A stretch of 64,000 nucleotides of DNA from NCBI GenBank assembly GCA_023421245.1, contig JAEZTV010000033.1, positions 1 to 64,000 of the forward strand. The letters run 5' to 3'. A model generated the notes under the pieces. The model saw only the letters and a program-made list of their open reading frames with translations. It made no database searches and was not told the DNA's origin. How positions within the stretch are numbered: the first letter of the stretch is position 1; every line of letters starts with the position of its first letter. A program made the translations under genes and the position numbers. Source of the DNA: Bacillota bacterium. Lineage in GTDB: Bacteria > Bacillota > Clostridia > Oscillospirales > Ruminococcaceae. Below, in pieces: positions 34,125-42,388 of this stretch.

Positions 34125-34991
34125 TCAGTCAAACCGTTTGCGGTACCCGCATTTTTTGCAAAGCTCCTCGACGGCCTGTCTGTTTGCAAAGCCCTTGACG
34201 ATGTCACGCGCTCTTGCACTTTCTATGATCTGTGAAAAACCGACTGCATGGACGTTGCCAAGATTGATAACCCCTTCGCCGTCCAGACAACAGGGTACAA
34301 CCGTTCCGTCAACAAGGATTGCCGCCTGACTGCGCAGCCCGTAACAAAAGCCGGTTCCGTCATCCGGTTTTTGTGCAAGGTCAGGCCATACAAACTGCTG
34401 CGCCTGATTTAAATATACCCGTTCGGCAAGCTTGATGCCGCGCTCCGGTACTGTTTGTTCTTGTATATTGTACGGCAACTGAAATTCCTCTTCAATGACC
34501 GCCAGCAGGTCATGATTTTTACTGTGCTGTGTACCGTACCCGGTTAAATTCCACAGCCGCAGGGAAATAAGAAGCTTCGTTTGTTTCACCACTTCTTTTG
34601 TAAAGGATAAAATGGCGTTTATATAGTCGCTTTTGTGCTGCGGCGCGTTGTTATCATCAAGGCTGTGCAAGGAAAAGTTAACCTGCCGCAGCGCAGGCTT
34701 AGTTAAAAGCGTCTCCCGCGCGTGCCCAATCAAGGTTCCGTTGGTGGTGATGTTCACAAGAAAGCCGTGCCGGCCGCTGATATCCAGAATTTCGTCCAGC
34801 GCAGGATGTAAAAGGGGTTCCCCTTTTACATGAAGGCAGAGATAATCGGTATACGGCTTTATTTGTTCTAATATCCTGTCAAATGCGCTGGGATTCATAA
34901 ACTCCGGTTTGCGGCTTGTCTGCGGGCAAAAATCGCATCTCAGGTTACAAACGTTTGTGATTTCGACATAAATTCTTTTAAATTGCTTCAC
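34125..34991 (-). CDS. Radical SAM protein with SPASM-like C-terminus
   Basis: 288 residues from a GTG start seven bases after AGGAGG. Cys15, Cys19 and Cys22 form the C-x3-C-x2-C cluster of radical SAM enzymes ('CNLRCDFC'). Further motifs are 'LHVKGEPLLHPALDEILDI' (GGEP-like, here K-G-E-P) and 'ITTNGTLI'. Toward the end 'FCYGLRSQAAILVDGTVVPCCLDGEGVINLGNV' and 'ELCKKCGYRKRF' hold extra cysteines of a SPASM/twitch domain that binds a second iron-sulphur cluster. Such enzymes modify peptides or act in cofactor or carbohydrate pathways; no substrate peptide was seen nearby. It may share a message with trmO (55-base gap). Confidence 0.9.
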   Translation of the reverse strand: MKQFKRIYVEITNVCNLRCDFCPQTSRKPEFMNPSAFDRILEQIKPYTDYLCLHVKGEPLLHPALDEILDISGRHGFLVNITTNGTLIGHARETLLTKPALRQVNFSLHSLDDNNAPQHKSDYINAILSFTKEVVKQTKLLISLRLWNLTGYGTQHSKNHDLLAVIEEEFQLPYNIQEQTVPERGIKLAERVYLNQAQQFVWPDLAQKPDDGTGFCYGLRSQAAILVDGTVVPCCLDGEGVINLGNVHAVGFSQIIESARARDIVKGFANRQAVEELCKKCGYRKRFD

Positions 34992-35172
34992 TCGCCTGCC
35001 TCCTGCGTCGGCACTAACCGAGGCCGCTTTATGGTGCATCTTCTATTGCGACTTATAGGCACGCAGTAGAATACCGCTTTTTGCAACGCATGCGGTAGTC
35101 TGGGTTTGCAGTGCAAGAGTTTGGATTGTTTTGGTTCAAACCTCTGGCACCTAATTTTATATTGTACGCAGC

Positions 35173-35883
35173 TTAAAAAGCGTCAATATCCAAGGTTGCC
35201 CCCATGCCAAATGCCTCATTGACCGGCAATGAGAAGCAAAGACCCTTGCCATCCTTATTCAGGCCAACCTCACGCGTGATGCTTTCCATAATATCTCGCC
35301 GTTTCTCTTTTGTGGTGAGTATCAGCACAAGGTCCTTCTCTGGCTGTATGGTGATGCCAAGATACTTAACACCATCCTCCGACCCAAGGCCACGCGCATG
35401 AACTAAGGTGCCGCCGGTTGCTCCGGCTGCCTTTGCAACCTCCATAACCTGATCAAAAAATCCGTTGTTTACAATCGCTGCGATCAGATGATACGATTCA
35501 TTTGCCGCCGGCGTCATATCCTCACTTCCTATCTTCAAATTCTCATCGGCGTGTTTCAGGGTTTCAGAAAGGACACTGCTAATACTGCTTAAGCTTACCG
35601 TAAAGGCTATGCCTGTTCCCGGCTTGTTAAATGCCATTTCATTATGCAACTGTTTCATGATATGGCTTGACATGTTTTTTGTTTGCATGCTTATCGAAAC
35701 AATCTTTTTAGGACCACCATAACCAAGAATATCATAGATCGCTGACTTTGCCGAGCCCTGCCCGTGCATCAGTAAGTAAAATGGCATATTGCTTTGATTT
35801 AAAATATCGGTCAAGGTATCTCTTAAATCAAAATCCACGATGGTAAATAATGCTTCCAGTCTTGCTGCGGACGCATCAACCAT
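35173..35883 (-). CDS. Two-domain PII-like protein (DUF1538 module 2)
   Basis: 236 residues with two PII-like halves, like the protein at 26031-26699 but divergent. The first half ends with 'GTGIAFTVSLSSI'; the second reads 'YHLIAAIVNNGFFDQVMEVAKAAGATGGTLVHARGLGSEDGVKYL' (diagnostic core 'AAGATGGTLVHARG') with a short T-loop, then 'IQPEKDLVLILTTKEKRRDIMESI' and ends 'GKGLCFSLPVNEAFGM'. The ATG follows GGAGGGATATAA. It lies 69 bases behind a DUF1538 gene and is probably its soluble partner. The ligand cannot be predicted; the T-loop region lacks the uridylylation tyrosine. Confidence 0.85.
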   Translation of the reverse strand: MVDASAARLEALFTIVDFDLRDTLTDILNQSNMPFYLLMHGQGSAKSAIYDILGYGGPKKIVSISMQTKNMSSHIMKQLHNEMAFNKPGTGIAFTVSLSSISSVLSETLKHADENLKIGSEDMTPAANESYHLIAAIVNNGFFDQVMEVAKAAGATGGTLVHARGLGSEDGVKYLGITIQPEKDLVLILTTKEKRRDIMESITREVGLNKDGKGLCFSLPVNEAFGMGATLDIDAF

Positions 35884-35952
35884 TTATATCCCTCCTTTTC
35901 TTGCTCATGGGCGGTTTATATTTGATATTATAGTGCATAGACATTTGTGTGT

Positions 35953-37572
35953 CTACTCCTCAATAATCACAGCATCTGTATGTTGGTAGGTTCGCGCCGT
36001 GATTTCAGCGGTATCACGCGAAACATCTCCTGTGGCAGGTGATTCTTCCATCGATTCATCGATAAAGGAATCATCCAGCTCTATAATCGTATCGTCGGTT
36101 GCCGGAACAACAGAATCCCGCTGTGCACGTCTGGATTTGATTGCATAAACCAAGCCAAATAATTGAAGGGTAATGACCGGAGTCATGGCAACCAGTGCGA
36201 CAATACCAAATGCATCGGTATAAATGTTTCCGCCAACAGCTTCACTTGCTCCAATCGCAAACGGGAGCATAAATGTGGCGGCCAAAGGGCCGGAGGCAAC
36301 CGCCCCTGAATCGAACGCGATGGATGTGAAAAGAGGGGGAACCAAAAACGTCAGCGCAAGGGCGATAACATACCCCGGAATAATAAAATAAAGGATAGAC
36401 AAGCCCGTAACAACACGAAGCATCGACAGCCCAACCGAGACGCCAACGCCGACCGATAACCCGACGCCCATCATTTTGGCGGAGATTGCTCCCGCCGTAA
36501 CCTCTTCCACCTGCCGTTTGAGCACGAAAACCGCCGGTTCTGCGGCAACCACAAAATATCCGATCGCAATTCCAACAAGGATAAGCACCCAAGCACGGTT
36601 ATTCTCGGTTAAAATCGCACCCAGCTGATATCCCGCCGGCATAAACCCGACATTGACACTGGTTAAAAATAAAACAAGGCCCAGATATGTGTAAATGGTT
36701 CCCGCACTGATTTTTAAAATAGTTTTTGTTCTTAAGCGGAGCTTTACCATTTGAAAGATTGCAAACAGCAAGATCATCGGGAGCAGGGCTATCGCTATCT
36801 GCTTAAACTGATCCGGAAAACCCGCACCGTACAGCGCAGCGATATCGGATAAGGATTGGATTGCAGGAATAACCAAAGCGCTGCCGCCGGAAGGCTGAAA
36901 GAACATACCCAGAACGAGCACTGCGAGAATTGGGCCGATTAAACAAAGAGAAACCAGACCGAAGCTGTCTTCTTCTGTTGTTTTGTCACCGCGAATTGAT
37001 GCCAAACCAAGCCCCAGCGCCATAACAAAGGGTACCATAATCGGCCCTGTTGTTACCCCGCCCGACTCCCACGCAACAGAAAGAAAATTTACATTGGTAA
37101 ACCCTGATAGGACGAACGCGAGGATGTAACAGGTAATTAGAATTGACGATAGCGGCAGCTGAAACAAGATGCGCAAAAAGGCGCCTACCAGTGCCAAGCC
37201 CACGCCCAGCGAAACCACAAGAATAATATTGATATCGGGCACGCCGTTTATCTGCCCCGCAAACACAATAAGATCGGGTTCGGCTACACAGATAAAGATG
37301 CCGATTACAAAGGTTAAGATTACAATAAGGGGCAGTTTTCGGCTTTTCACCAATGTAGAGCCGATTTTTTCTCCGATTGGAATTAAGGATGTATCAACGC
37401 CCAGATTAAACAGAGCGATTCCCAACATCATTAAAAACGCACTGACTAAGAATAGAACTATGCTCCAAAACGGCATCGGCGCTATGGTGTAATTGAGAAG
37501 TAAAACCAATATAATGATTGGAATTACTGAAAAGAAAGATTCCTTTAGTTTGTCTGATAGTAATTTAAACAT
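35953..37572 (-). CDS. DUF1538 polytopic membrane protein (module 2)
   Basis: 539 residues, a paralogue of the module-1 protein with the same two-half layout: 'AEPDLIVFAGQINGVPD' and 'AEPAVFVLKRQVEEVTAG', plus 'AWESGGVTTGPIMVPF' and 'AFDSGAVASGPLAATF'. About 12 hydrophobic helices are seen. It has an extra acidic, Thr/Ser-rich C-terminal tail of ~50 residues ('DDTIIELDDSFIDESMEESP' region) that module 1 lacks, a possible docking or regulatory segment for the PII partner. GGAGG-like AGTGAGGTGG precedes the ATG. Ion transport is inferred from the family, not shown. Confidence 0.9.
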   Translation of the reverse strand: MFKLLSDKLKESFFSVIPIIILVLLLNYTIAPMPFWSIVLFLVSAFLMMLGIALFNLGVDTSLIPIGEKIGSTLVKSRKLPLIVILTFVIGIFICVAEPDLIVFAGQINGVPDINIILVVSLGVGLALVGAFLRILFQLPLSSILITCYILAFVLSGFTNVNFLSVAWESGGVTTGPIMVPFVMALGLGLASIRGDKTTEEDSFGLVSLCLIGPILAVLVLGMFFQPSGGSALVIPAIQSLSDIAALYGAGFPDQFKQIAIALLPMILLFAIFQMVKLRLRTKTILKISAGTIYTYLGLVLFLTSVNVGFMPAGYQLGAILTENNRAWVLILVGIAIGYFVVAAEPAVFVLKRQVEEVTAGAISAKMMGVGLSVGVGVSVGLSMLRVVTGLSILYFIIPGYVIALALTFLVPPLFTSIAFDSGAVASGPLAATFMLPFAIGASEAVGGNIYTDAFGIVALVAMTPVITLQLFGLVYAIKSRRAQRDSVVPATDDTIIELDDSFIDESMEESPATGDVSRDTAEITARTYQHTDAVIIEE

Positions 37573-37713
37573 TAAACCACCTCACTCTTTGTTGTGTTTA
37601 AGCGCTTACTTCAATAGCATAGCATATGATTGTTAAGTCGGCATGAAGATGCCTGCCCAAGAAAAGACGCATATGTTGTGTACAAGTAACAAAGCAAAAA
37701 GATTGATTTCTGC

Positions 37714-37758
37714 GTAAAAAAGACCGATTCGGAGAACAACATCTTCCGAACCGGCCTT
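37714..37758 (-). terminator. Terminator of the MFS transporter gene
   Basis: On the minus strand AAGGCCGGTTCGGAAG pairs with CTCCGAATCGGTCTT (two mismatches), followed by a six-base T-run. It lies 70 bases past the MFS stop. Confidence 0.8.
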
Positions 37759-37828
37759 CACTTGTCGTTTGCTTGAATGACTAAATGATGTACATATGGT
37801 ATAGCACAGGCGCCACCCGCTCGGTATC

Positions 37829-39010
37829 TTAGCTTAATACTGCTTCTTTTTTTGCAATTACTTTGTTTAGCAACTCCGACATAATTAGCATGAGGGCTGC
37901 AAAGAAAATCAAATATACCGGAAACAGTCCGATGTTGATTTTGTCTGCAATCACCCCAAAGAGCGGCGGCATAAAGGTGCTGCCGGCATAAGCGCTTGCC
38001 ATCTGTATTCCGATGATTGCCTGGGAATTCTCCGCCCCAAAGTTTGAAGGTGTTGCGTGGATGACTGACGGATAGATAGGGGCGCAGCCAAGACCGATTA
38101 TAACAAGCCCCGCTAAAGCCGTTATATCGGATTTAATGGGGATTGCCACCAATGCAACGCCGAAAACAATTATGATGATGCCAAACCGAATGAGCGACTT
38201 GTCCCCGAATTTGTCGACAATAAATCCGCAGAGAAAACGCCCGAAGGTGATGCCCAGAAAAAACAGCGATGCAAATTTCGCGGCAGTTTCAGAATCTATT
38301 CCACGAAACTTTACAAGGTAACTGCTTGCCCACAAGCCTGTTGTACTTTCAAGCGCACAGTAGCCGAAAAAGGTCAGCAGAACAAGCTTAACCCCCTTTA
38401 TCTTTACAGCCTGAGGCAGGCTTAACGGTGCTGCGGAAGTTTGCAAGCTGCCTTTGGCAGGCTTGTTCTTCTTCCAAAGCGGCAGACTCGCAAACAGAAT
38501 CGTCGTCAATACAATCTGTATAATGGATACCGAGCGATAACCGTTGTTCCACCCGTATCCGCCTGTCAGGCAGTAGCTCATAATGTATGGGCTGATTGCC
38601 GCCCCAACACCCCAAAAGCAGTGCAACCAGCTCATATGCCGCGAGGCATAGTGCAGCGCAACATAGTTGTTCAGGGCAGCGTCCACGGCACCCGCACCAA
38701 GCCCATATGGAACCGCCCACAGGCAGAGCAAGATAAACGAGCCGGAAACGGAAAACCCAAACAACGCCGCCGCCGTCATCATTACACTGATTGCAGTTAC
38801 AAAACCTGCCCCGAGCTTTCGCGTCAGCTTGTCGGATAAAAGGCTGGATACAATCGTACCGCCCGCAATAATCATGGTTACGATTCCGGCATAGGACATC
38901 GGCACATTAAGCTGTTCATACATAACAGGCCATGCCGAGCCAAGGAGCGAATCCGGCAGCCCCAGACTGATAAAGGCGAGGTATATGATGATAAGTAAGA
39001 GTGAGTACAC
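37829..39010 (-). CDS. MFS transporter
   Basis: 393 residues from a GTG start seven bases after GGGAGG. Twelve hydrophobic helices are seen, with the loop 2-3 motif A as 'LLSDKLTRKLGAGFV' and a second copy in the other half, 'GRFLCGFIVDKFGDKSLIRFG'. The helix 1 start 'LGLPDSLLGSAWP' and 'FWGVGAAISPYIMS' match the FucP/YfkF-like sugar or drug group often found in Clostridia. The substrate is unknown. A long in-frame upstream extension of 66 codons has no similarity to MFS N-termini and is rejected. Confidence 0.9.
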   Translation of the reverse strand: MYSLLLIIIYLAFISLGLPDSLLGSAWPVMYEQLNVPMSYAGIVTMIIAGGTIVSSLLSDKLTRKLGAGFVTAISVMMTAAALFGFSVSGSFILLCLWAVPYGLGAGAVDAALNNYVALHYASRHMSWLHCFWGVGAAISPYIMSYCLTGGYGWNNGYRSVSIIQIVLTTILFASLPLWKKNKPAKGSLQTSAAPLSLPQAVKIKGVKLVLLTFFGYCALESTTGLWASSYLVKFRGIDSETAAKFASLFFLGITFGRFLCGFIVDKFGDKSLIRFGIIIIVFGVALVAIPIKSDITALAGLVIIGLGCAPIYPSVIHATPSNFGAENSQAIIGIQMASAYAGSTFMPPLFGVIADKINIGLFPVYLIFFAALMLIMSELLNKVIAKKEAVLS

Positions 39011-39280
39011 AGAGAATCCTCCCGCTGTTGTTTTAGTAAGATCAAAAGTAAACGCTTTTTTTGATAGCTGGCCGCATACATTCTCCCTTAGCAGAAGCTG
39101 CAAAACAAGGTTCCACTGTCCCCGCAAGATTTTTGTGATGCAACCGGGTGCGCCGTGTAGCATGTGTTTTTCCGTATGTATAAAATAATTATTGAAAAGA
39201 AAAATCACGCCGCCAATCTGATATTTTGTTTATGCTGCAGATTCTTCCCGCAGACTATTGTGCATGGGCGGCATTTCTAT

Positions 39281-39310
39281 ATTATACTGAAATCTCTTTC
39301 CCAAAGTCAA
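39281..39310 (-). promoter_or_regulatory. Promoter of the MFS gene
   Basis: TTGACT (39305-39310) and a perfect TATAAT (39281-39286) on the minus strand with an 18-base spacer. The start near 39274 gives a ~265-base leader before the chosen GTG. Confidence 0.65.
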
Positions 39311-39454
39311 ACTTAAACACGGAAAAAATAGGCGGATAATATTTTTTACAAGGCGTTTGCTTCCGTCATAAGGTTTCGTGCGCACTAAGGGTTTGATTTA
39401 CCTTCCCAATATCCATCTCTCGGTATGAATCCCCGCACATGTCATATCCGCGTA

Positions 39455-39483
39455 TTGACTATTGCATTATGAGATGCTATAGT
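39455..39483 (+). promoter_or_regulatory. Promoter of the YegP-like gene
   Basis: TTGACT (39455-39460) and TATAGT (39478-39483) are separated by exactly 17 bases, about 100 bases upstream of the ribosome site. Confidence 0.6.
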
Positions 39484-39597
39484 CTCAGTAGCGGCACATC
39501 GGGCGGTCTTCGCTGTTTGCTGCCGGCATCATTTACCGTGTTTATGTCTTCCACCGCGACTTTGCAGACATTGTGCTGCTTAAAATGGAGTGCTGAC

Positions 39598-39978
39598 ATG
39601 CCCAGAGGTAAATTTATAATTACAGCCACCCCGTCCGGAGCGTTTGGCTTTCATCTACTTGCCGCAAACGGACAATCCATCGCCACCGGTGAAAACTACA
39701 CCTCTTTGGCCAGTTGTAAAACCGGCATAGAAAGCGTAATTAAAAACGCGCCCATCGCTTATTACGAGGACCAGACCGCGGAGGATTACCCCAAGACGGT
39801 CAACCCCAAGTTTGAACTGTACTTGGATAATAACGGTGAGTTTCGGTTTCGCCTAAAGGCGCGCAACGGCGAGGTTATTGCGGTAAGCGAAGGCTATAAA
39901 AGCAAGCAAAGCTGCGAAAACGGCATAGAATCGGTGCGCAAAAATGCGCCCGAGGCGGATATTCTGGTAGATACCTAA
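39598..39978 (+). CDS. YegP-family protein with two DUF1508 repeats
   Basis: 126 residues, two DUF1508 units: 'GKFIITATPSGAFGFHLLAANGQSIATGENYTS..CKTGIESV' (~4-50) and 'PKFELYLDNNGEFRFRLKARNGEVIAVSEGYKS..CENGIESV' (~69-120). Each has the hallmark F-x-F-x-L-x-A-x-N-G then S-x-x-C-x-x-G-I-x-S-V-(K/R)-x-N-A. The function is unknown; dimeric beta-sheet proteins are known structurally. The start at 39598 follows GGAG and gives the family N-terminus. A terminator follows 24 bases later. Confidence 0.92.
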   Translation: MPRGKFIITATPSGAFGFHLLAANGQSIATGENYTSLASCKTGIESVIKNAPIAYYEDQTAEDYPKTVNPKFELYLDNNGEFRFRLKARNGEVIAVSEGYKSKQSCENGIESVRKNAPEADILVDT

Positions 39979-40002
39979 AATAGATTATCCAATAAACATA
40001 AT

Positions 40003-40036
40003 AAACGGATGGTGCAGCTGTTGCCCATCCGTTTTT
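40003..40036. terminator. Terminator between YegP-like and TauE-like genes
   Basis: Ten-bp stem AAACGGATGG/CCATCCGTTT with a 12-base loop and T-rich 3' end; it serves both convergent units. Confidence 0.85.
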
Positions 40037-40042
40037 GTATGG

Positions 40043-40435
40043 TTATGTGTGTTTGCCGCGCTTTTTGCGCCGCTTTACAATCCAATCACCGAACAGTTCA
40101 CGCACACCGAAAATTAACAAAAAAACCCCGAACGCCTTGGATAGATAGTAATCACCGACAAACCTTGCCACTGCAAACCCTGCAAACACGCCAACCGTGC
40201 CCGACAAAATGCCAATGAGCGCCAGCTTATAGGCAAGCAGCTTGTTTTTGGCATGCACGAAGAGCGCCAGTACTGCAATGGGGATAAAGAACACTAGATT
40301 GATACCCTGTGCCTTCATCTGCGGCACGCCCATAACCGCTGTAAGGTAGATGAGTAAAATGCCTCCCCCGCCCATGCCCAATGCGCCAATTACCGCGGCA
40401 AAAAAGCCTGCGATCGAAGCATACACCAGCTCCAT
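40043..40435 (-). CDS. Half-size TauE/SafE (TSUP) permease, second half
   Basis: 130 residues with four hydrophobic helices, half of a usual 250-residue TSUP transporter of anions such as sulfite or sulfoacetate. It begins 'MELVYASIAGFFAAVIGALGMGGGGILLIYL', with the glycine-rich TSUP motif G-x-G-G-G. The ATG overlaps the stop of the first half (TGATG), so the two are coupled. The C-terminus is basic ('KRRKKRGKH'), fitting the positive-inside rule. Probably the pair works as a hetero-oligomer. Confidence 0.85.
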   Translation of the reverse strand: MELVYASIAGFFAAVIGALGMGGGGILLIYLTAVMGVPQMKAQGINLVFFIPIAVLALFVHAKNKLLAYKLALIGILSGTVGVFAGFAVARFVGDYYLSKAFGVFLLIFGVRELFGDWIVKRRKKRGKHT

Positions 40436-40785
40436 CAACGCATCAAAATCCGAACGGCGGCAAACAGGATGAGAGCGCCAAAGATGCGCCGCAGCACGGT
40501 ATCCGGCACACGCCCAAGCAGCCGTGCACCCACCAGTGCTCCGGCAATGCCCGCAGGGATGAAACGCATGGCGTCGCCAAGCACAAGATCGCCGCTACCA
40601 AGGTACAGCATACCGCTGAGCACCGAGAGCGGCATGGTGATGGCAATGGCGGTGGCATGTGCGCTTTTTTGCGACAGGCCCGCCATCTTGAGCATCGGCA
40701 CCGCAGCCATCCCTCCCCCTGCGCCAAACAGCCCATTGAGCACGCCGGTGGCAAAGCCGAGTACAACCCCAAACCATCGTTTCAC
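40435..40785 (-). CDS. Half-size TauE/SafE (TSUP) permease, first half
   Basis: 116 residues from the GTG eight bases after AGGAGA. Four hydrophobic helices with 'VVLGFATGVLNGLFGAGGGMAAVPML', the other copy of the TSUP glycine motif (G-A-G-G-G). Both halves carry their own motif, which agrees with the internal repeat of full TSUP proteins. A single frameshift cannot explain the split since each frame has a start, a ribosome site and a natural end, so these look like real half-proteins rather than a broken gene. Confidence 0.85.
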   Translation of the reverse strand: MKRWFGVVLGFATGVLNGLFGAGGGMAAVPMLKMAGLSQKSAHATAIAITMPLSVLSGMLYLGSGDLVLGDAMRFIPAGIAGALVGARLLGRVPDTVLRRIFGALILFAAVRILMR

Positions 40786-40965
40786 AGGCAAGGTCTCCTT
40801 TGTAATACTATTTTAGTTTAAAACTGACTGCTTTACACTGCGGTGGCAAAACCGCCTAAAGAGTTGGTACGGCGGCGGTTCGCCTGCGGCAATCGCCTTA
40901 AAAACACCCTATGCTTTTCAAGCAGAATTGTATACGCTTTCGTGTGCCGCAACAGTATTATAAAG

Positions 40966-41225
40966 ATAAAAAAAGGGCGGCCATGGAACTTATTGTTCCA
41001 TGGCCGCCCCCTGATTATTCCGCCACGTGTGCCCTGTAATTTGCAAGGACTTCGCGGATGCAGTTAAAAACACCCGCCCGGCCGCTGTACGGCAACGCTA
41101 AACCCGTCGCCCGACAGGTGGGTACACTCCCAAAAGCTTCACGCTCCCTTCTTCCGATGGCATACGCCAGCGGGAGGTCTGCAGTCCACGTTTGGAGACG
41201 CGTTCCCTATTAGTGCTTGTTGGAT
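40966..41225 (-). ncRNA. Terminator-ended structured RNA (6S-like candidate)
   Basis: Downstream of the DUF1292 gene ~230 non-coding bases carry several self-complementary pieces: TGGC-GTAT-GCCA flanked by CTCCC/GGGAG (about 41120-41180), CCTGTCG/CGACGGG (about 41105-41120), GCCG/CGGC (about 41080-41092) and GGACT/AGTCC joining both ends. The 3' end is a perfect 15-bp hairpin (40975-41009) with a seven-base T-run on the minus strand. No protein frame fits. 6S RNA is one candidate by size and ending; I could not confirm its consensus, and a 3' UTR-derived sRNA is possible too. No clear promoter was found. Confidence 0.4.
40968..41009 (-). terminator. Strong terminator of the RNA / DUF1292 transcript
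   Basis: Perfect 15-bp stem GGGCGGCCATGGAAC/GTTCCATGGCCGCCC with a five-base loop and seven T on the minus strand. Confidence 0.88.
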
Positions 41226-41282
41226 TTAAAAAACCGTACATTATCGAACAGGGCAGGATACCTGCGCTGCCGCTTGCAAAGC

Positions 41283-41582
41283 TTAGTCCTCGAAATCGTA
41301 TTCCTCGGAAAGGCGCTCTACAAACAATGCCGCAACGCGGTTAAACTCTTCCTCGTCCTCTATATAAGCAAGGTATTCCTCGCCTTCTTCTTCCTCACTT
41401 CTAAGCACGATGAGCTGTCCCTCGTCCTCTTCATCCCCGGTGTCTTCTTCGTTTGCAGGAATTAAAGCGACATAGTGCTTATCATCCAAATCAAGCTCAT
41501 CCAGAATCTCAAACTCGTGTTCAATACCATCTTCATCGGTGAGTGACAACACGTTTGTGCCAAAGTCTAATTCGTCTGCCAT
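41283..41582 (-). CDS. DUF1292 domain protein (YrzB-like)
   Basis: 99 residues, extremely acidic (Asp and Glu make up about a third). 'VLSLTDEDGIEHEFEILDELDLDDKHYVALIP' followed by an acidic linker and 'LIVLRSEEEEGEEYLAYIEDEEEFNRVAALF' is the DUF1292 pattern. Function unknown; in Firmicutes it usually lies beside yrrK (ruvX) and alaS, which are absent here. The ATG at 41582 follows GGAGGT. The next element on the same strand is the structured RNA. Confidence 0.92.
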   Translation of the reverse strand: MADELDFGTNVLSLTDEDGIEHEFEILDELDLDDKHYVALIPANEEDTGDEEDEGQLIVLRSEEEEGEEYLAYIEDEEEFNRVAALFVERLSEEYDFED

Positions 41583-41761
41583 GACAACCTCCATCGGCCT
41601 TTTTCAGAAGCCTGAACTAATTATTTCACTGCGCTAAATACTGCACAGCAACGAGGGTTCTTGTGTCTGTATAAATTGTATTCGAAATAAGGAGCGATGT
41701 CAACAGCAAATATTGTTATTACATTATATCTATATTTTCTTATAATAGTTAATAAAATATA

Positions 41762-41790
41762 TTGACAATTAACAATTACTGTGCTATATT
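41762..41790 (+). promoter_or_regulatory. Strong promoter of the large ncRNA
   Basis: A perfect -35 TTGACA (41762-41767) and TATATT (41785-41790) with the ideal 17-base spacer, in a very AT-rich 100-base stretch. The predicted start is about 41797. Confidence 0.8.
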
Positions 41791-41796
41791 ATAGAC

Positions 41797-42388
41797 ACAG
41801 AGAGAAGGGTTATACAAAATAATTCTCACTACTATTTTGCAAGGGGGCGATTCCAATGTACAGTGAAGACATCGCGCAACTTTATCTCCCTGCATGGGAA
41901 TCCGCGCACTGCCAGCGATAAGTAGTTTTTGTTGGTTAACCATTCTCAGTCCCCTGTTTTTCTTTTTCCCTTGCAGTGCAACTTCCACAGCTGTCCAATC
42001 AAAAGAGTTTGTGAAATTGCCCGGTAATTCTTATTTTCGAGTAGATTGTAGTGTTCCCCATTGATGCCGGCATTGGTTTCTTCTATTTTCCAAAGTGATT
42101 CAGTGGAGACTCTTTCCAATCTTCCCGCGCCGCGGCAACTCCTTTAATCTCCTTCAAATTGGATTACCGCAGCTGCGTTTAATCCCAAAGCGGAGTTCCC
42201 AGAACTTTAACAAAAGGGATTGATGCCCATGTGCACGTATTTCCCCAGTTCCTAGCGGCAACCTAATTGGCAGGCGATGCAACGGTGATACCGATGCCCC
42301 TGCAAAGCAAAGATGCTTTCGTCTTATTACGCCGCACACACAAAACTACTGCAAGGCTCCGGCTGGTGTCGGAGCCTTGTTTCTTTGC
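41797..42388 (+). ncRNA. Large (~590 nt) structured non-coding RNA, OLE RNA candidate
   Basis: Between a consensus promoter (41762-41790) and a perfect terminator (42352-42388) there is no plausible gene, but strong structure. One hairpin pairs CAGTG (41861-41865) with CACTG (41907-41911), CGCG (41873-41876) with CGCG (41903-41906) and TCCC/GGGA inside. Another pairs AACTCC (42137-42142) with GGAGTT (42192-42197), then GGATTA (42161) with TAATCC (42180), with the palindrome CGCAGCTGCG on top. ATGCCGGCAT near 42065 is also self-complementary. Length, host type and lack of coding fit OLE RNA, a ~600-nt RNA of anaerobic and extremophilic Firmicutes. The usual partner gene oapA is not seen nearby. 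Confidence 0.65.
42352..42388 (+). terminator. Terminator of the large ncRNA
   Basis: Perfect 10-bp stem CAAGGCTCCG/CGGAGCCTTG with an eight-base loop, then TTTCTTT. Confidence 0.88.

Noticed and set aside
34070..34219. 50-codon N-terminal extension of trmO
   Set aside because: It would overlap the radical SAM gene; AGGAGG supports the ATG at 34069.
39011..39208. 66-codon N-terminal extension of the MFS transporter
   Set aside because: A GTG at 39010 has an ideal GGGAGG seven bases upstream and gives a normal MFS N-terminus; the extension is not similar to any transporter.
40435..40438. Frameshift in a single TauE/SafE gene
   Set aside because: The second half has its own start in a TGATG junction and a complete four-helix unit; the split looks natural, though sequence of relatives would settle it.
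41776..41988. 70-codon minus-strand frame at the 5' end of the large ncRNA
   Set aside because: It is antisense to the promoter and first stem of the RNA, with no family resemblance.
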